From contig JBBDYQ010000002.1 of assembly GCA_040901445.1 (NCBI GenBank), positions 408,481 to 472,480 on the forward strand: a stretch of 64,000 nucleotides of DNA, given 5' to 3'. Numbering within the stretch: the first letter of the stretch is position 1; the number at the start of each line of letters is the position of its first letter. Of this stretch, positions 8,547 to 17,167 are shown one piece after another. The translations under genes and the position numbers were made by a program. The stretch comes from Thermoleophilaceae bacterium. GTDB lineage: Bacteria > Actinomycetota > Thermoleophilia > Solirubrobacterales > Thermoleophilaceae. The notes under the pieces were generated by a model. The model searched no databases, was not told where the DNA came from, and worked only from the letters and a program-made list of their open reading frames with translations.

Positions 8547-11312
8547 CTAGTCGCTAGCGGCTAGTCGGGACCCTGGAACCCGGCCGAGCTGGTTACGCGA
8601 TGTGATCTCGAGCTTGGTGAAGACCTTGTGCAGGTGGTATTCGACCGTGCGCGGGCTGATGAACAGCTGGGCGCCGATGTCGCGGTTGGAGAGCCCGTCG
8701 CGCGCGAGTCGGGCGATCTGCGCCTCCTGGGGTGTGAGGACGTCGCTGGTGTCCGCGCTGCGCCGGCGGGCGGTCTCGCCGGTGGCCAGGAGCTCGCGTT
8801 CGCTGCGCCCGGCGAACGCCTCGGCACCAATGCGGCTGAACGTGTCGTGGGCGGCTCGAAGTTGCTCGCGGGCGTCCACGCGGCGGTTCTCGCGACGCAG
8901 CCACTCGCCGTACACGAGCTGGGCGCGAGCGAGATGAACGGCGATTCGGCTGCGGCCGAGCCGTTCGATCGCCTCGCGGTAGAGAAGCTCGCCTGCTTCG
9001 CCGTCGGTAAGCAGCGCCTCTGACCGGGCCCGAACGCCGAGCGCCCAGTCCGTGCCGCTCGCACGTGTACGTTCTTCGAGTTGGCGCAGGGCCTCAGATG
9101 CGACGTCGTGGGCGTCGGTTCGGGCGCCCGCCTCGACCAGCTCGACAAGCGCCCAGCCGTAGAAACCGAGATCCTCGTACGTGCACGCGCGCTGCGCGGC
9201 GGCGAGGGCGTCCTGGTAGCGGCCGAGGCCGTTGTAGAGGACGGCTGTCGCGTAGTGGGCCAAGCCGATCGCTCTTCCCTCGCCCCTGGCGGTCGCGTCT
9301 TGGATGGCCGACTCGATGGCACGCAGCGCGGTCGCCTCCTCGCCGCGCCAAGCGAGGAGCACCAGCGACGCATACCTCAGCGGCGCGCTCCCGGTTCCCT
9401 CGGTGATCGCATCGGCCTCCTCGATCAGCGCCGCCGCAGCGACGAACTCTCCGGCGTGCAAGTGAACGCAGGCGCGGTAACTCAGCGCGATCGGAAGGAC
9501 GGCAAGCGCACCAGCCTCACGAGCGAAGCTGACCGCGCGACTTGCCAGCTCATGCCAGGTCTCGTCCTCCCACAATTCAGGCGCGAGGGGTTCCGGTGTG
9601 ACGGGGCAGCCAGTCCACAGCCACCGCAGCTCGTCGTCACCGCCGGCCTTCCTTTCGGCCAATGCATGCAGCGCTCCCTTGAGCGCTGGCACGGCCTCCC
9701 CGTATGGCGCGGTGAATCGCTTCGCCAGCCCGTCCAGGAGTAGGTCGACTGGACGCGGCGGGCGCGGTCCGGGCGGCGCCGCGCGGGCCGCCTCCGCCAC
9801 TTGCCCAACGCCGCCGGCGCTGCTCTCACGGCCGGCGAAGATCACGGCTCCGAACGCGTCCAGATAAGTCTCACGCGCGGCCGCGGCGTCAAGCGGTTCG
9901 AACCGTTTGGCGGCGTCCAGCAGCAATGGCGAGACATCACTTCCGCGCTTTTGGGCGAACTCGATCTGGCCCCGAAGTCGCTGTAGGCGCGCGCGCCGAA
10001 CCTCGTCGAGCGGGGCAAGCTCGGCGCCCGCGAGCAGCGCTTGCGCCGCTTCCGGCGCGCCTGCATCCAGCTTGGCCTGCGCGGCCGCGAGCGCTCGCGC
10101 GGCACGACGTGCAGGATCGGGAGTCAACTCGGCTGCCCGCCCCAGAAACGCGGCGGCGGCTGCGAGGCCACCGCGACCCCGCGCCCGGTCGGCGCAGCGC
10201 TCCAGCTCGCCGGCAACCTCCTCCTCGAGACCAGCCGCCGCCTGCGAACGGTGCCACGCCCGTCGATCGGGGTCAGCCTCGGGATCGGTCGCCTCCGCCA
10301 GCGCGCGATGCACCTGCCGACGGTCGTGTAGGGCTGCCGCCCGGTAGACCGCCGACCGTACCAGCGGATGCTGGAACCGCACGCGGGCACCGAGCTCGAT
10401 CAGGCCGGCGGCCTCGGCCGGCGCGACCGCGTCCGCTCCGACCCCCAGCCGCTCGGCAGCACGCCAGAGCAGGGTTACATCACCGATCGGCTCCGCCGCC
10501 GCCGTCAGCACCAGGCGCTGCGAATCGGGCGGTAGCGATTCAAACCGGCGCAGGAAGCTCTGCTCGATCCGGCCCACCAACGGCCCCGCGCCGGGAAGGG
10601 CGAACCCGCCCGCCAGCTCCGCTGGCGTCAAGCCACGTGGCAGTTCCAGCAGCGCGAGTGGGTTGCCGCGTGCCTCGGCGATGATCCGGTCCCGGACCGG
10701 CTCGTCCACCGGTCCGCGCAGCGCCGAGGCGAGCAACGTCCGTGCATCGCCGTCACCAACGCCCTCGACGACGAGCTCCGGTAGTCCGCTGAGCTCCTCG
10801 CCGGGGTCGCGGGTCACGAACAGGACCGCGACTGACTCGGCCAGCAGCCGGCGCGCGACGAACGCGAGCGCCAGCGCCGAAACCTCGTCCAGCCACTGCG
10901 CATCGTCGACCACGCAGAGCAGCGGCCGCTCCTCGGCCACCTCCGACAGCAGGCTCAGCACCGCCAAACCGACCACGAACCGATCGGGCGCTTCCCCGTC
11001 GCTCAGCCCAAACGCCACCCGCAGCGCCTCGCGCTGCGGAGCCGGCAGGTGCTCCAGCCGGCCGAGCAGCGGCGCACACAGTTGCTGAAGCGCGGCGAAC
11101 GGAAGCTCCATCTCCGACTCGACCCCCACAGCCCGAACGAGCCGAAGGTCTGGAGCCGACCCGATCGCGTAGTCGAGCAGAGCGGTCTTGCCCACGCCCG
11201 CCTCGCCGCGGAGCACGAGCACGCGGCTCTCACCGGTGCGCACCGCGGCCAGCAGCCGGGCGAGCGCCGCGCACTCTGCCTCGCGTCCCCTCAGGGTGGT
11301 CTGGGTGGCCAT
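8547..11312 (-). CDS. LAL-type LuxR family regulator with AAA-like ATPase domain
   Basis: A 921-residue protein. Walker A is GEAGVGKT (residues 36-43) and the Walker B-like motif is LLCVVDD (131-137). A long helical middle, probably TPR-like, follows. A C-terminal LuxR helix-turn-helix spans about residues 857-907 (LTPQEAQIARLARDGLSNRD). This is the LAL/MalT-like architecture: ligand- and ATP-responsive activators. It is the first gene inside the left repeat, transcribed toward it, with no operon partner, and its target is not evident. The length is normal for the family. Confidence 0.92.
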   Translation of the reverse strand: MATQTTLRGREAECAALARLLAAVRTGESRVLVLRGEAGVGKTALLDYAIGSAPDLRLVRAVGVESEMELPFAALQQLCAPLLGRLEHLPAPQREALRVAFGLSDGEAPDRFVVGLAVLSLLSEVAEERPLLCVVDDAQWLDEVSALALAFVARRLLAESVAVLFVTRDPGEELSGLPELVVEGVGDGDARTLLASALRGPVDEPVRDRIIAEARGNPLALLELPRGLTPAELAGGFALPGAGPLVGRIEQSFLRRFESLPPDSQRLVLTAAAEPIGDVTLLWRAAERLGVGADAVAPAEAAGLIELGARVRFQHPLVRSAVYRAAALHDRRQVHRALAEATDPEADPDRRAWHRSQAAAGLEEEVAGELERCADRARGRGGLAAAAAFLGRAAELTPDPARRAARALAAAQAKLDAGAPEAAQALLAGAELAPLDEVRRARLQRLRGQIEFAQKRGSDVSPLLLDAAKRFEPLDAAAARETYLDAFGAVIFAGRESSAGGVGQVAEAARAAPPGPRPPRPVDLLLDGLAKRFTAPYGEAVPALKGALHALAERKAGGDDELRWLWTGCPVTPEPLAPELWEDETWHELASRAVSFAREAGALAVLPIALSYRACVHLHAGEFVAAAALIEEADAITEGTGSAPLRYASLVLLAWRGEEATALRAIESAIQDATARGEGRAIGLAHYATAVLYNGLGRYQDALAAAQRACTYEDLGFYGWALVELVEAGARTDAHDVASEALRQLEERTRASGTDWALGVRARSEALLTDGEAGELLYREAIERLGRSRIAVHLARAQLVYGEWLRRENRRVDAREQLRAAHDTFSRIGAEAFAGRSERELLATGETARRRSADTSDVLTPQEAQIARLARDGLSNRDIGAQLFISPRTVEYHLHKVFTKLEITSRNQLGRVPGSRLAASD

Positions 11313-11413
11313 CCGCGCGACGCCAAAGCTACACGCAGGGCTTTTGGCTGGCGCTGCGACTTGCGACTCAGGCTGGCGCCTTGGCCGATGCGAGGACGCT
11401 CCGCCTCCGGGAC

Positions 11414-11521
11414 CTCACGGTAAGGCCCACACCCATGGGCGAGTTCCGCGACTTCGACGGGGCGCTCCAGATCGGACAGACTTTGGCGGAGTCGCGGGCC
11501 GCGGTCGAGACGTATCCGGCC
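11414..11521 (+). pseudogene. Degraded YceI-like fragment in an otherwise empty 332-bp stretch
   Basis: The plus-strand translation around 11414-11521 reads LTVRPTPMGEFRDFDGALQI then GQTLAESRAAVETY. It aligns with the YceI core of the neighbouring intact gene (VRGEFKQFDGTLEIGEEVST). No N-terminal beta strand or C-terminal half is present, and the orientation is opposite to the intact gene. I read it as the remnant of a second YceI gene. The rest of 11313-11644 shows no gene or RNA that I recognise. Confidence 0.45.
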
Positions 11522-11644
11522 CCGTTGGGGACCGCCACCTCCCCCTCAAGCAAGCGTCGCCAGCTGCAAGTCGGACAACTTCGGACTAGCTGGAGCTGAC
11601 GCCGGGCGGTCTAGAAGCGCCGAAGCCGACGACCCTCGCGGCCG

Positions 11645-12196
11645 CTATGCATGTTTGGTGGCGGAGAGTTCGAGCGCGAGCGTGACCTTGTCGGCGACGA
11701 CCAGATTGCCGCTGCCCAGCGCCTGCTGGAGCTTCATCCCGTAGTCGCCTCGTGAGAGCTGGCCGGTGATTCCGAGCCCAACGCGCTCGTGGCCCCAGGG
11801 GTCCCGCTCGGTTCCGCCCACCTCCGCGTGCAAGACGATCTCGTTGCTGACACCGTGGATGGTCAGCCGACCAGTGACTCGGAACTCCTCGTCGTCGAGG
11901 GGCTCAATCTTCGTGGACTCAAACGCGATCTCGGGAAACTGTGCGGCGTCGAAGAAGTCGGGCGAGCGCAGATGGTCATCACGGTCGGTCTCGCGGGTGT
12001 CGATCGAGGCGACCTTGACGGTGCCGTAGGCCTTCGACGTCGACACCTCCTCGCCGATCTCGAGCGTGCCGTCGAACTGCTTGAACTCGCCGCGGACGGT
12101 GGAGATTCCCAAGTGCTTGATGGCAAAGCCGACGTAGGAATGGGCCGGATCCACGACCCATGTTCCGGTGGGTATCAGGGTGATGCCAGCGGTCAT
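11645..12196 (-). CDS. YceI family protein
   Basis: A 183-residue protein. The ATG at 12196 is preceded by AAGGAGG at ideal spacing, so the upstream in-frame ATGs are not used. The whole protein is one YceI lipocalin-like beta-barrel (WVVDPAHSYVGFAIKHLG at the start, SRGDYGMKLQ near the end), a fold that binds isoprenoid or other amphiphilic ligands. There is no signal peptide, unlike E. coli YceI, so it is probably cytosolic. It is usually associated with stress, acid or polyprenoid metabolism. It is divergent from the RraA-like gene. Confidence 0.9.
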   Translation of the reverse strand: MTAGITLIPTGTWVVDPAHSYVGFAIKHLGISTVRGEFKQFDGTLEIGEEVSTSKAYGTVKVASIDTRETDRDDHLRSPDFFDAAQFPEIAFESTKIEPLDDEEFRVTGRLTIHGVSNEIVLHAEVGGTERDPWGHERVGLGITGQLSRGDYGMKLQQALGSGNLVVADKVTLALELSATKHA

Positions 12197-12244
12197 TCGT
12201 AAAACCTCCTTGATGTTCATCGATTCCGCGGGAAACGCAGCCAG

Positions 12245-12280
12245 AACGGGAACAGGCTCGTTGAGGAGCATGCGATTTGC
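12245..12280 (-). repeat. Leader-block copy 3 (degenerate), upstream of YceI
   Basis: On the minus strand this reads AATCGCATG then CTCCTCAACGAGCCTGT. It closely matches AATCGCATG then TCCCTCAACAAGCCTGT at the start of the membrane-protein gene (13896). Here it lies 75 bp upstream of the YceI start with its own in-frame ATG (MLLNEPVPVLA) but is not needed for YceI. It appears to be a remnant of a repeated initiation region. Confidence 0.5.
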
Positions 12281-12410
12281 CGCTCGTCAGGGAGCGTGGC
12301 CGCCCACCTCGATCGTTGCCGAGTCCCTCAACGCGCGCGAGCGCTTCTGGCTATCGCGACATAGGGGAGACCTATCTACAGCGGCCGTACCGTGGCGAAC
12401 ATCGTCGACG

Positions 12411-12569
12411 ATGTCCGTCCGCCTCACCACCAAGGTCAGGGAGAACCCGTTACGGCGTGCCTACGCGGCCTACGGACAGAACAGCCGCGTCGGGAAGATC
12501 CTCGAGATCCACGACGAGACCCCCGGCCGGATCCACGTCGTCCTCATCCGGCGGGCGATCGGGTTCTGA
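12411..12569 (+). CDS. Small hypothetical protein overlapping the RraA-like gene
   Basis: A 52-residue, Arg-rich basic reading frame (MSVRLTTKVRENPLRRAYAA at the start). It ends in TGATG shared with the next gene's ATG, a sign of translational coupling. No family is recognised, and no clear Shine-Dalgarno is seen before the ATG. It could be a true small coupled gene, a remnant of a larger protein, or chance. The region 12197-12410 between it and YceI holds only the leader remnant. Confidence 0.35.
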   Translation: MSVRLTTKVRENPLRRAYAAYGQNSRVGKILEIHDETPGRIHVVLIRRAIGF

Positions 12570-13231
12570 TGCTGCGCGAGGCAGTCGAGGGCCTCCGCTG
12601 CGCGGACATCGTCGACGCGATCGGCCGCCTGCACCGGCACCGCTGCCACATCCTCGACCTGGTGACCCCGACCCCCGGCCGTGTTCTGTTCGGGCCGGCC
12701 GTGACGATCTCGTACTTCCCGCGTTGCTCGGCTGCGCTCGACCCCGAGCGCTACAACCTCGCGGAGCTCTTCTACGACGCGGTCGGTGACTCGCCCGCCG
12801 GCAAGGTCCTGGTGCTGGCGAGCAACGGCTACACCGACGCGTCGATGGGCGGCGGCACCAAGCTCGCGCGGCTCCAGCACCACGGGCTCGCGGGGGTGCT
12901 CACCGACGGCAGGCTGCGCGACTTCGCCGAGCTCCGCGAGTACGACTTCGCGGCGTACTGTGCCGGCGAGGCGACCCGCTGGGGAGGGGATCTCGTCACC
13001 CCGCATCAGGCGAACGTGCCGGTGGTGCTGCGCGGCGTCGGCGTGATGCCCGGCGGATACGTGTTCGCAGACGACTCGGGTGCGGCCGTGATCCCGGCGG
13101 CCGAAGTCGAGCAGGTAATCGAGGGCGCACGCGTCGTGCAGCGAGAGGACGCGAGTTCTCGCGAGAGGATCGCGACCGAGCGACTCGGCCGGGCGGCAAC
13201 CAGGGACTCGCACGGGCGCGACCGCCGATAG
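12569..13231 (+). CDS. RraA-like family protein
   Basis: A 220-residue protein with the RraA/HMG-aldolase-like fold. The signature ASMGGGTKLARLQHHGLAGV leads into TDGRLRD (residues 112-118), whose Arg and Asp contact substrate and metal in 4-hydroxy-4-methyl-2-oxoglutarate aldolases. The family also includes the RNase E inhibitor RraA. Without a clear partner the choice between aldolase and regulator is open. The residues after about 195 are a basic, probably disordered tail. Its ATG overlaps the stop of the small upstream frame. Confidence 0.85.
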   Translation: MLREAVEGLRCADIVDAIGRLHRHRCHILDLVTPTPGRVLFGPAVTISYFPRCSAALDPERYNLAELFYDAVGDSPAGKVLVLASNGYTDASMGGGTKLARLQHHGLAGVLTDGRLRDFAELREYDFAAYCAGEATRWGGDLVTPHQANVPVVLRGVGVMPGGYVFADDSGAAVIPAAEVEQVIEGARVVQREDASSRERIATERLGRAATRDSHGRDRR

Positions 13232-13410
13232 GGCACGCGACCCCGAGGATTGACATGACGCTCCGCGATTCCCTCGAACGGCGTCCCCGCATCGCGGTCA
13301 TCTAGTAAGGCGCCGGCGGCAACGTGCACGGTCATGGTCAGCGGCTGGCTAGGCCGGCCGCTGGCGCAGGAGCGTCGATCCAATCAACCCCAGGGTCGGG
13401 CGCCGACGTG

Positions 13411-13896
13411 TTACACAGTGTTGACGTCCTGGATCTGGTTGACGGCGACAGCCTCGAGCACGAGTCCGAAGGCGATCCCGAGCGCGATCGCGGCAATTGC
13501 GTTCGGGCGCCTACCGAGCAGCGACGTTGCGAGCGTTACGACAACCACGCCGAGGATCGCGGAGTTCAGCAGGTGCCAGATCAGCCCGAGTGCAACGGCC
13601 CAGAGCTCGAAGCTGCCGTGGAACCACTGCATTCCGAACAGGACGCTCGGAATAGGGGTGACGGTTGTCCAGAAGCTCGAGTCGATGCCCGGTGCTGCTG
13701 TGGGCTCCTGGGCGATCGCGCCGACCACCATCTGCCAGAGGGCCATGACCATCCCCGCGGCGACGCCGCCGATCGCCCCGGCCCTCAGCAGTGCACCGCC
13801 GATGCTCCTCGTGTCCGCAGCGCGAGGCGAGCCGCTGGCGTTGGTGACTGTGCGTCCCGCGCCGGGACCGGTGAGGACAGGCTTGTTGAGGGACAT
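13411..13896 (-). CDS. Integral membrane protein with shared N-terminal tag
   Basis: A 161-residue protein. Residues 1-18 (MSLNKPVLTGPGAGRTVT) closely match the start of the cupin gene at 21607, although the remainders are unrelated. After the polar tag come about four hydrophobic segments (about 36-62, 94-112, 112-130, 133-155). No domain is recognised. It lies downstream of the redoxin gene on the same strand with a 21-bp gap, so it may share its transcript. Its function is unknown. Confidence 0.75.
   Translation of the reverse strand: MSLNKPVLTGPGAGRTVTNASGSPRAADTRSIGGALLRAGAIGGVAAGMVMALWQMVVGAIAQEPTAAPGIDSSFWTTVTPIPSVLFGMQWFHGSFELWAVALGLIWHLLNSAILGVVVVTLATSLLGRRPNAIAAIALGIAFGLVLEAVAVNQIQDVNTV
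13843..13896 (-). repeat. Leader-block copy 1: N-terminal tag coding sequence
   Basis: The first 18 codons of the membrane-protein gene. They are similar at both DNA and protein level to 21554-21607 (MSLTEPVLSGPGAGRTVT), including the bases just before the ATG (TCGC-ATG). It appears to be a shared, mobile or recombined initiation block. Confidence 0.7.
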
Positions 13897-13917
13897 GCGA
13901 TTGCCTTCGTGTTTGGG

Positions 13918-14478
13918 CTATTCCTTGCGAAGGTCCTCCGCTGCTTCTGGCTCGGCGGCTGGGTCGAGGGCTTCGGCGAGCAACGCGCGGATGGCAGTCT
14001 CAGTACGCCCGTGGTTGCCCTCGCCGATCTGCGTGTAGCGAATCTGGCCGGCGCCATCGATGAGGTACAGCGTCGGCCAGTACCGGTTTCCGTATGCGTT
14101 CCATGCGATGAAGTCGTTGTCGAGGCCGACGGGATATTCGAGCGCCTGCTCCCGCACGGCACGCTCGACGTTCTGAACGGACCGCTCGAATTCGAACTCG
14201 GGAGTGTGGACGCCGATGACCGTGAAGTCGGGCTGGTACTGACTGTGGATCCGGCGCAGAAATGGGAGGGTGCGCTGGCAGTTCACGCACGCGAAGGTCC
14301 AGAACTCGAGCAGGACGACGCGGTCGCGAAGGGCCGCGAGCCTCAGAGGCTCGCCGTCCGACGTGTTGAACCACGGATCGACGCCGCCCAGTTCGGGGGC
14401 GCGGCCGAGGACGTCCAACCTACGCGCGGCATCCTCCTCCATCGGTGCGCGAGAGGTGTTTCGCGGAAGGAAGGTCAT
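13918..14478 (-). CDS. TlpA/DipZ-like thioredoxin-fold redoxin
   Basis: A 186-residue protein with a thioredoxin-like domain. The active site CVNC is at residues 64-67 in FWTFACVNCQRTLPFL, and a cis-Pro region follows (RYWPTLYLID). The pattern matches the C-terminal periplasmic domain of DipZ and related redoxins. No signal peptide is evident, so it is probably cytosolic. An alternative start at the Met in APMEED would shorten it by 12 residues. It is likely a disulfide reductase or peroxide-linked redoxin, next to a membrane protein on the same strand. Confidence 0.88.
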   Translation of the reverse strand: MTFLPRNTSRAPMEEDAARRLDVLGRAPELGGVDPWFNTSDGEPLRLAALRDRVVLLEFWTFACVNCQRTLPFLRRIHSQYQPDFTVIGVHTPEFEFERSVQNVERAVREQALEYPVGLDNDFIAWNAYGNRYWPTLYLIDGAGQIRYTQIGEGNHGRTETAIRALLAEALDPAAEPEAAEDLRKE

Positions 14479-14692
14479 AACTCGGTTGATGGTGGCGGGC
14501 GGATGAGGTCACGGCGATCGCGTTGGGTGATCGCAAAATCACGTGCACCGATTGCCATCGCGACGCGGTCGGCGCCCTCGAGCTGCTCCCAGCTGCCTGA
14601 CGACCCGGCGTAGGCCCGGGCAAGAAGACGAAGCTATTGAGCGATGCCGATTGCGTTCGAACCAGCCCGGATCCAGGCAGTAGGTTGATCCT

Positions 14693-15046
14693 ATGCAAGG
14701 CTTGGAGGATGTCGAGGTCGTTGACGGCGAGCCGGTTGCGGCCTCCCTGATCCCGCGAGCGGTGACGGCCGGCGAGCTGCTCTACGACGACGGGGCGACG
14801 CAGACGTTCGATGTAAACGGGGACACGAGCTACGTCGAGGCGGACGGTCGCCCCACGCAGGGCGAGTGGTACGTCGACGAGGATGGACATTTCTGCTCGT
14901 TCTGGCCGCCGACCTATCGAGCTTGTTACGACCTGCTCTGGATCCTCGAGGGCGATGAGATCGTCGGGCTGAGCTTCACCTCGCTGGGTCGGGGCACGCG
15001 ATTCGACGGTCGATACACGACGCTGGGTCGCGGGGCCCGCCCGTGA
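14693..15046 (+). CDS. Small conserved-looking hypothetical protein
   Basis: A 117-residue acidic protein. It is rich in aromatic residues in short beta-strand-like blocks (GDTSYVEADGRPTQGEWYVD, then FCSFWPPTYRACYDLLWI), which suggests a small beta-barrel or lipocalin-like fold. I do not recognise a named family. Codon use is coding-like across the frame. It is divergent from the redoxin gene across 214 bp with no clear promoter motif, and 42 bp upstream of a DsbA-like gene on the same strand. Confidence 0.65.
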   Translation: MQGLEDVEVVDGEPVAASLIPRAVTAGELLYDDGATQTFDVNGDTSYVEADGRPTQGEWYVDEDGHFCSFWPPTYRACYDLLWILEGDEIVGLSFTSLGRGTRFDGRYTTLGRGARP

Positions 15047-15088
15047 CGCTGCTTACCTAGTGGCCTCCGAGCGCGCCACGCTCGTCGC

Positions 15089-15622
15089 GTGAACACCTCG
15101 GCCTCAAGCGCCCTGCCCGCGGTCGGAGAGCGTGATCACGTCACCGGCTCGAGCAGCCCCAAGCTGACGCTCGTGGAGTATGGGGATTTCGGATGCCCGT
15201 ACTGCTTCCAAGCCAGTCGACCGGTGAAGTCACTCCTGGACCGCTTCGACGGCCTCCGCCTCGCCTGGCGCCACTTCCCCGTGCCTCAGCTCCATCCTCG
15301 AGCGGACCTCGCCGCGGAGCTCTCCGAGCTCGCCGGCGTGCGCGGGAAGTTCTGGGACGCACATTCGCTTCTGCTGACACCGCACCGGCGGTTCTCACAC
15401 GACGACCTGCTCTCCGTGGCAGGGCGACTCGGGCTGGATCCGGCGGAGACCCAGGCGGCCCTCCGCGAGCACACGTTTCGAGAGCGCGTCCTCGCCGACA
15501 TCGAGGGCGGCAGGCGAGCTGGGGTCCACGCGACGCCGACCTTCTTCGTGGATGGCGAGCGCCTTGAGCGACCCTGGCGCGAACTCGCGCAGATTGTGGC
15601 GGCCAGGCTCGCAGCGGCCTAA
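15089..15622 (+). CDS. DsbA-like thioredoxin domain protein
   Basis: A 177-residue protein from a GTG start. The active site CPYC is at residues 36-39 in EYGDFGCPYCFQA, with a helical insertion, then the cis-Pro loop HATPTFFVDG. This is the DsbA/FrnE-like family, close to the thioredoxin domain fused to some NhaA antiporters. There is no signal peptide, so a cytosolic disulfide oxidoreductase is likely. It is one of several redox genes clustered here. Confidence 0.88.
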   Translation: MNTSASSALPAVGERDHVTGSSSPKLTLVEYGDFGCPYCFQASRPVKSLLDRFDGLRLAWRHFPVPQLHPRADLAAELSELAGVRGKFWDAHSLLLTPHRRFSHDDLLSVAGRLGLDPAETQAALREHTFRERVLADIEGGRRAGVHATPTFFVDGERLERPWRELAQIVAARLAAA

Positions 15623-15708
15623 CCGCCCGGCCCCGCTGCGCCACTTACGAGATTTCCGGGTCGGTGATCAACCCCGCCGATCAGCGCTGGCTCGCGGCTC
15701 AGGGGCGA

Positions 15709-16935
15709 TCAGCCGGCGGCGGAGGCTGTCGGGGACTCGGGGACCTCTAGCCTGGAGCTCTCGCGCGTCAGCAGGCTTCGGCCGGTCTCGTGATCGAAGA
15801 GGTGTAGCTGAGACGTGTCGACCCAGAGCTGGGCCTCCTGTCCCTGCTTGATTGCGCTGGCCGCAGCGAGGCGAGCGACGACCTGAATCCCCTCAGCTGA
15901 AGAAGCAACGCCCGGTTCGTCTGCGAGCTCTTCCAACTCACTTGACGAGAGCCGCGGCGAGTCGACAGTGAAGTGAGCGTAGGAATCGGATCCGAGGGCC
16001 TCGAGGACCTCGATCTTGGTCTTGAAGATGTGACCCGTCGCTGGAAGTGTCACCAGCATCGCGTCCTCGAAGTGCTCGGGACGGATGCCGACGATCACAC
16101 CGCGGCGGCCACCGCCGTCGCCGGCCTCGAGGCGCCGGCACATTTCCCCTGCAAGGCGCAGATCCCCGATCGGTGTCCGCAGCCGATCTCCGTCGCGCTG
16201 GCCCGGTAGGAAGTTCATCGCGGGGGAGCCAATGAAGCCCGCGACGAACAAACTGACCGGGTGCTCATACACATCGGCGGGTGTTCCCACCTGCTGGATC
16301 CGCCCGGCCCGCATGACAGCGATTCGGTCGCCGAGCGTCACCGCCTCGACCTGGTCGTGCGTGACGTAGATCGTCGTCGTCCCAAGCCGCTCATGAAGGC
16401 GCGAGAGTGCGGTTCGCGACTGCACCCTCAGCTTGGCATCGAGGTTGGATAGGGGCTCGTCCATCAGGAACGCCTTGGGGTCGCGGACGATCGCGCGACC
16501 CATCGCAACCCGTTGGCGCTGCCCACCGGACAGGTTGGCCGGCTTGCGGTCGAGCTGAGGCTCGATATCCAGCACCCTCGCCGCCTCTTCCACCTCCCGG
16601 GCGATCTCCCTGCGAGGCACGCCCGCCAGCTTCAGGGCGAAGCCCATGTTCTCCCGCACGGTCATGTGCGGATACAGCGCGTAGTTCTGGAACACCATCG
16701 CGATGTCCCGATCCCGCGGTGCGAGATCGTTCACTATGCCGTCGCCGATCCGGATGACGCCCTCGGTGACGTCCTCCAGCCCGGCGATCATTCGCAATGC
16801 CGTCGACTTGCCGGAGCCGGAAGGGCCGACCAGGATCATGAACTCTCCATCCGCAATCGCGAGGTTCATGTCCGTGACCGCCTCTACGCCGTCGGCGTAG
16901 CGCTTGGTCACGTGTTCGAAAACTATGCTCGCCAC
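15709..16935 (-). CDS. ABC transporter ATP-binding protein, UgpC/MalK type (orphan)
   Basis: A 408-residue protein from a GTG preceded by AAGGGG. Walker A is GPSGSGKS (37-44), the signature LSGGQ (135-139), and Walker B FLMDEP (156-161). A C-terminal TOBE/regulatory domain of about 150 residues is typical of the sugar or glycerol-phosphate importer ATPases UgpC/MsmK/MalK. No permease or binding protein is nearby, so it probably energises transporters encoded elsewhere, as known for multitasking MsmK-type ATPases. The 232 bp upstream (16936-17167) show only GC-rich imperfect hairpins. Confidence 0.93.
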   Translation of the reverse strand: MASIVFEHVTKRYADGVEAVTDMNLAIADGEFMILVGPSGSGKSTALRMIAGLEDVTEGVIRIGDGIVNDLAPRDRDIAMVFQNYALYPHMTVRENMGFALKLAGVPRREIAREVEEAARVLDIEPQLDRKPANLSGGQRQRVAMGRAIVRDPKAFLMDEPLSNLDAKLRVQSRTALSRLHERLGTTTIYVTHDQVEAVTLGDRIAVMRAGRIQQVGTPADVYEHPVSLFVAGFIGSPAMNFLPGQRDGDRLRTPIGDLRLAGEMCRRLEAGDGGGRRGVIVGIRPEHFEDAMLVTLPATGHIFKTKIEVLEALGSDSYAHFTVDSPRLSSSELEELADEPGVASSAEGIQVVARLAAASAIKQGQEAQLWVDTSQLHLFDHETGRSLLTRESSRLEVPESPTASAAG

Positions 16936-17167
16936 GCCGACCCCTTCTTGCGCGCAACGGGTCGCGCGCGTCGGCTGCGCCGGACGGCCGCAAGGCGCCG
17001 CCTGCGGCGGACCTGATTTCTCATGCGTGTGCGGCTGAGGCGCGGCATCCTCACCTGCAGTGTGCGGCTGTGAGTCCCCGGTTCAACACCTCGTCGTGAT
17101 CGACGAATCGGCGCGGACGATCAGGCGTGAGCTCTTTGAGTCGTCGGCGCTGGACGTGCTGGTGGGC

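Noticed and set aside
13232..13410. Possible small gene between the RraA-like and membrane-protein genes
   Set aside because: Only a 16-codon frame with no Shine-Dalgarno or similarity; treated as intergenic.
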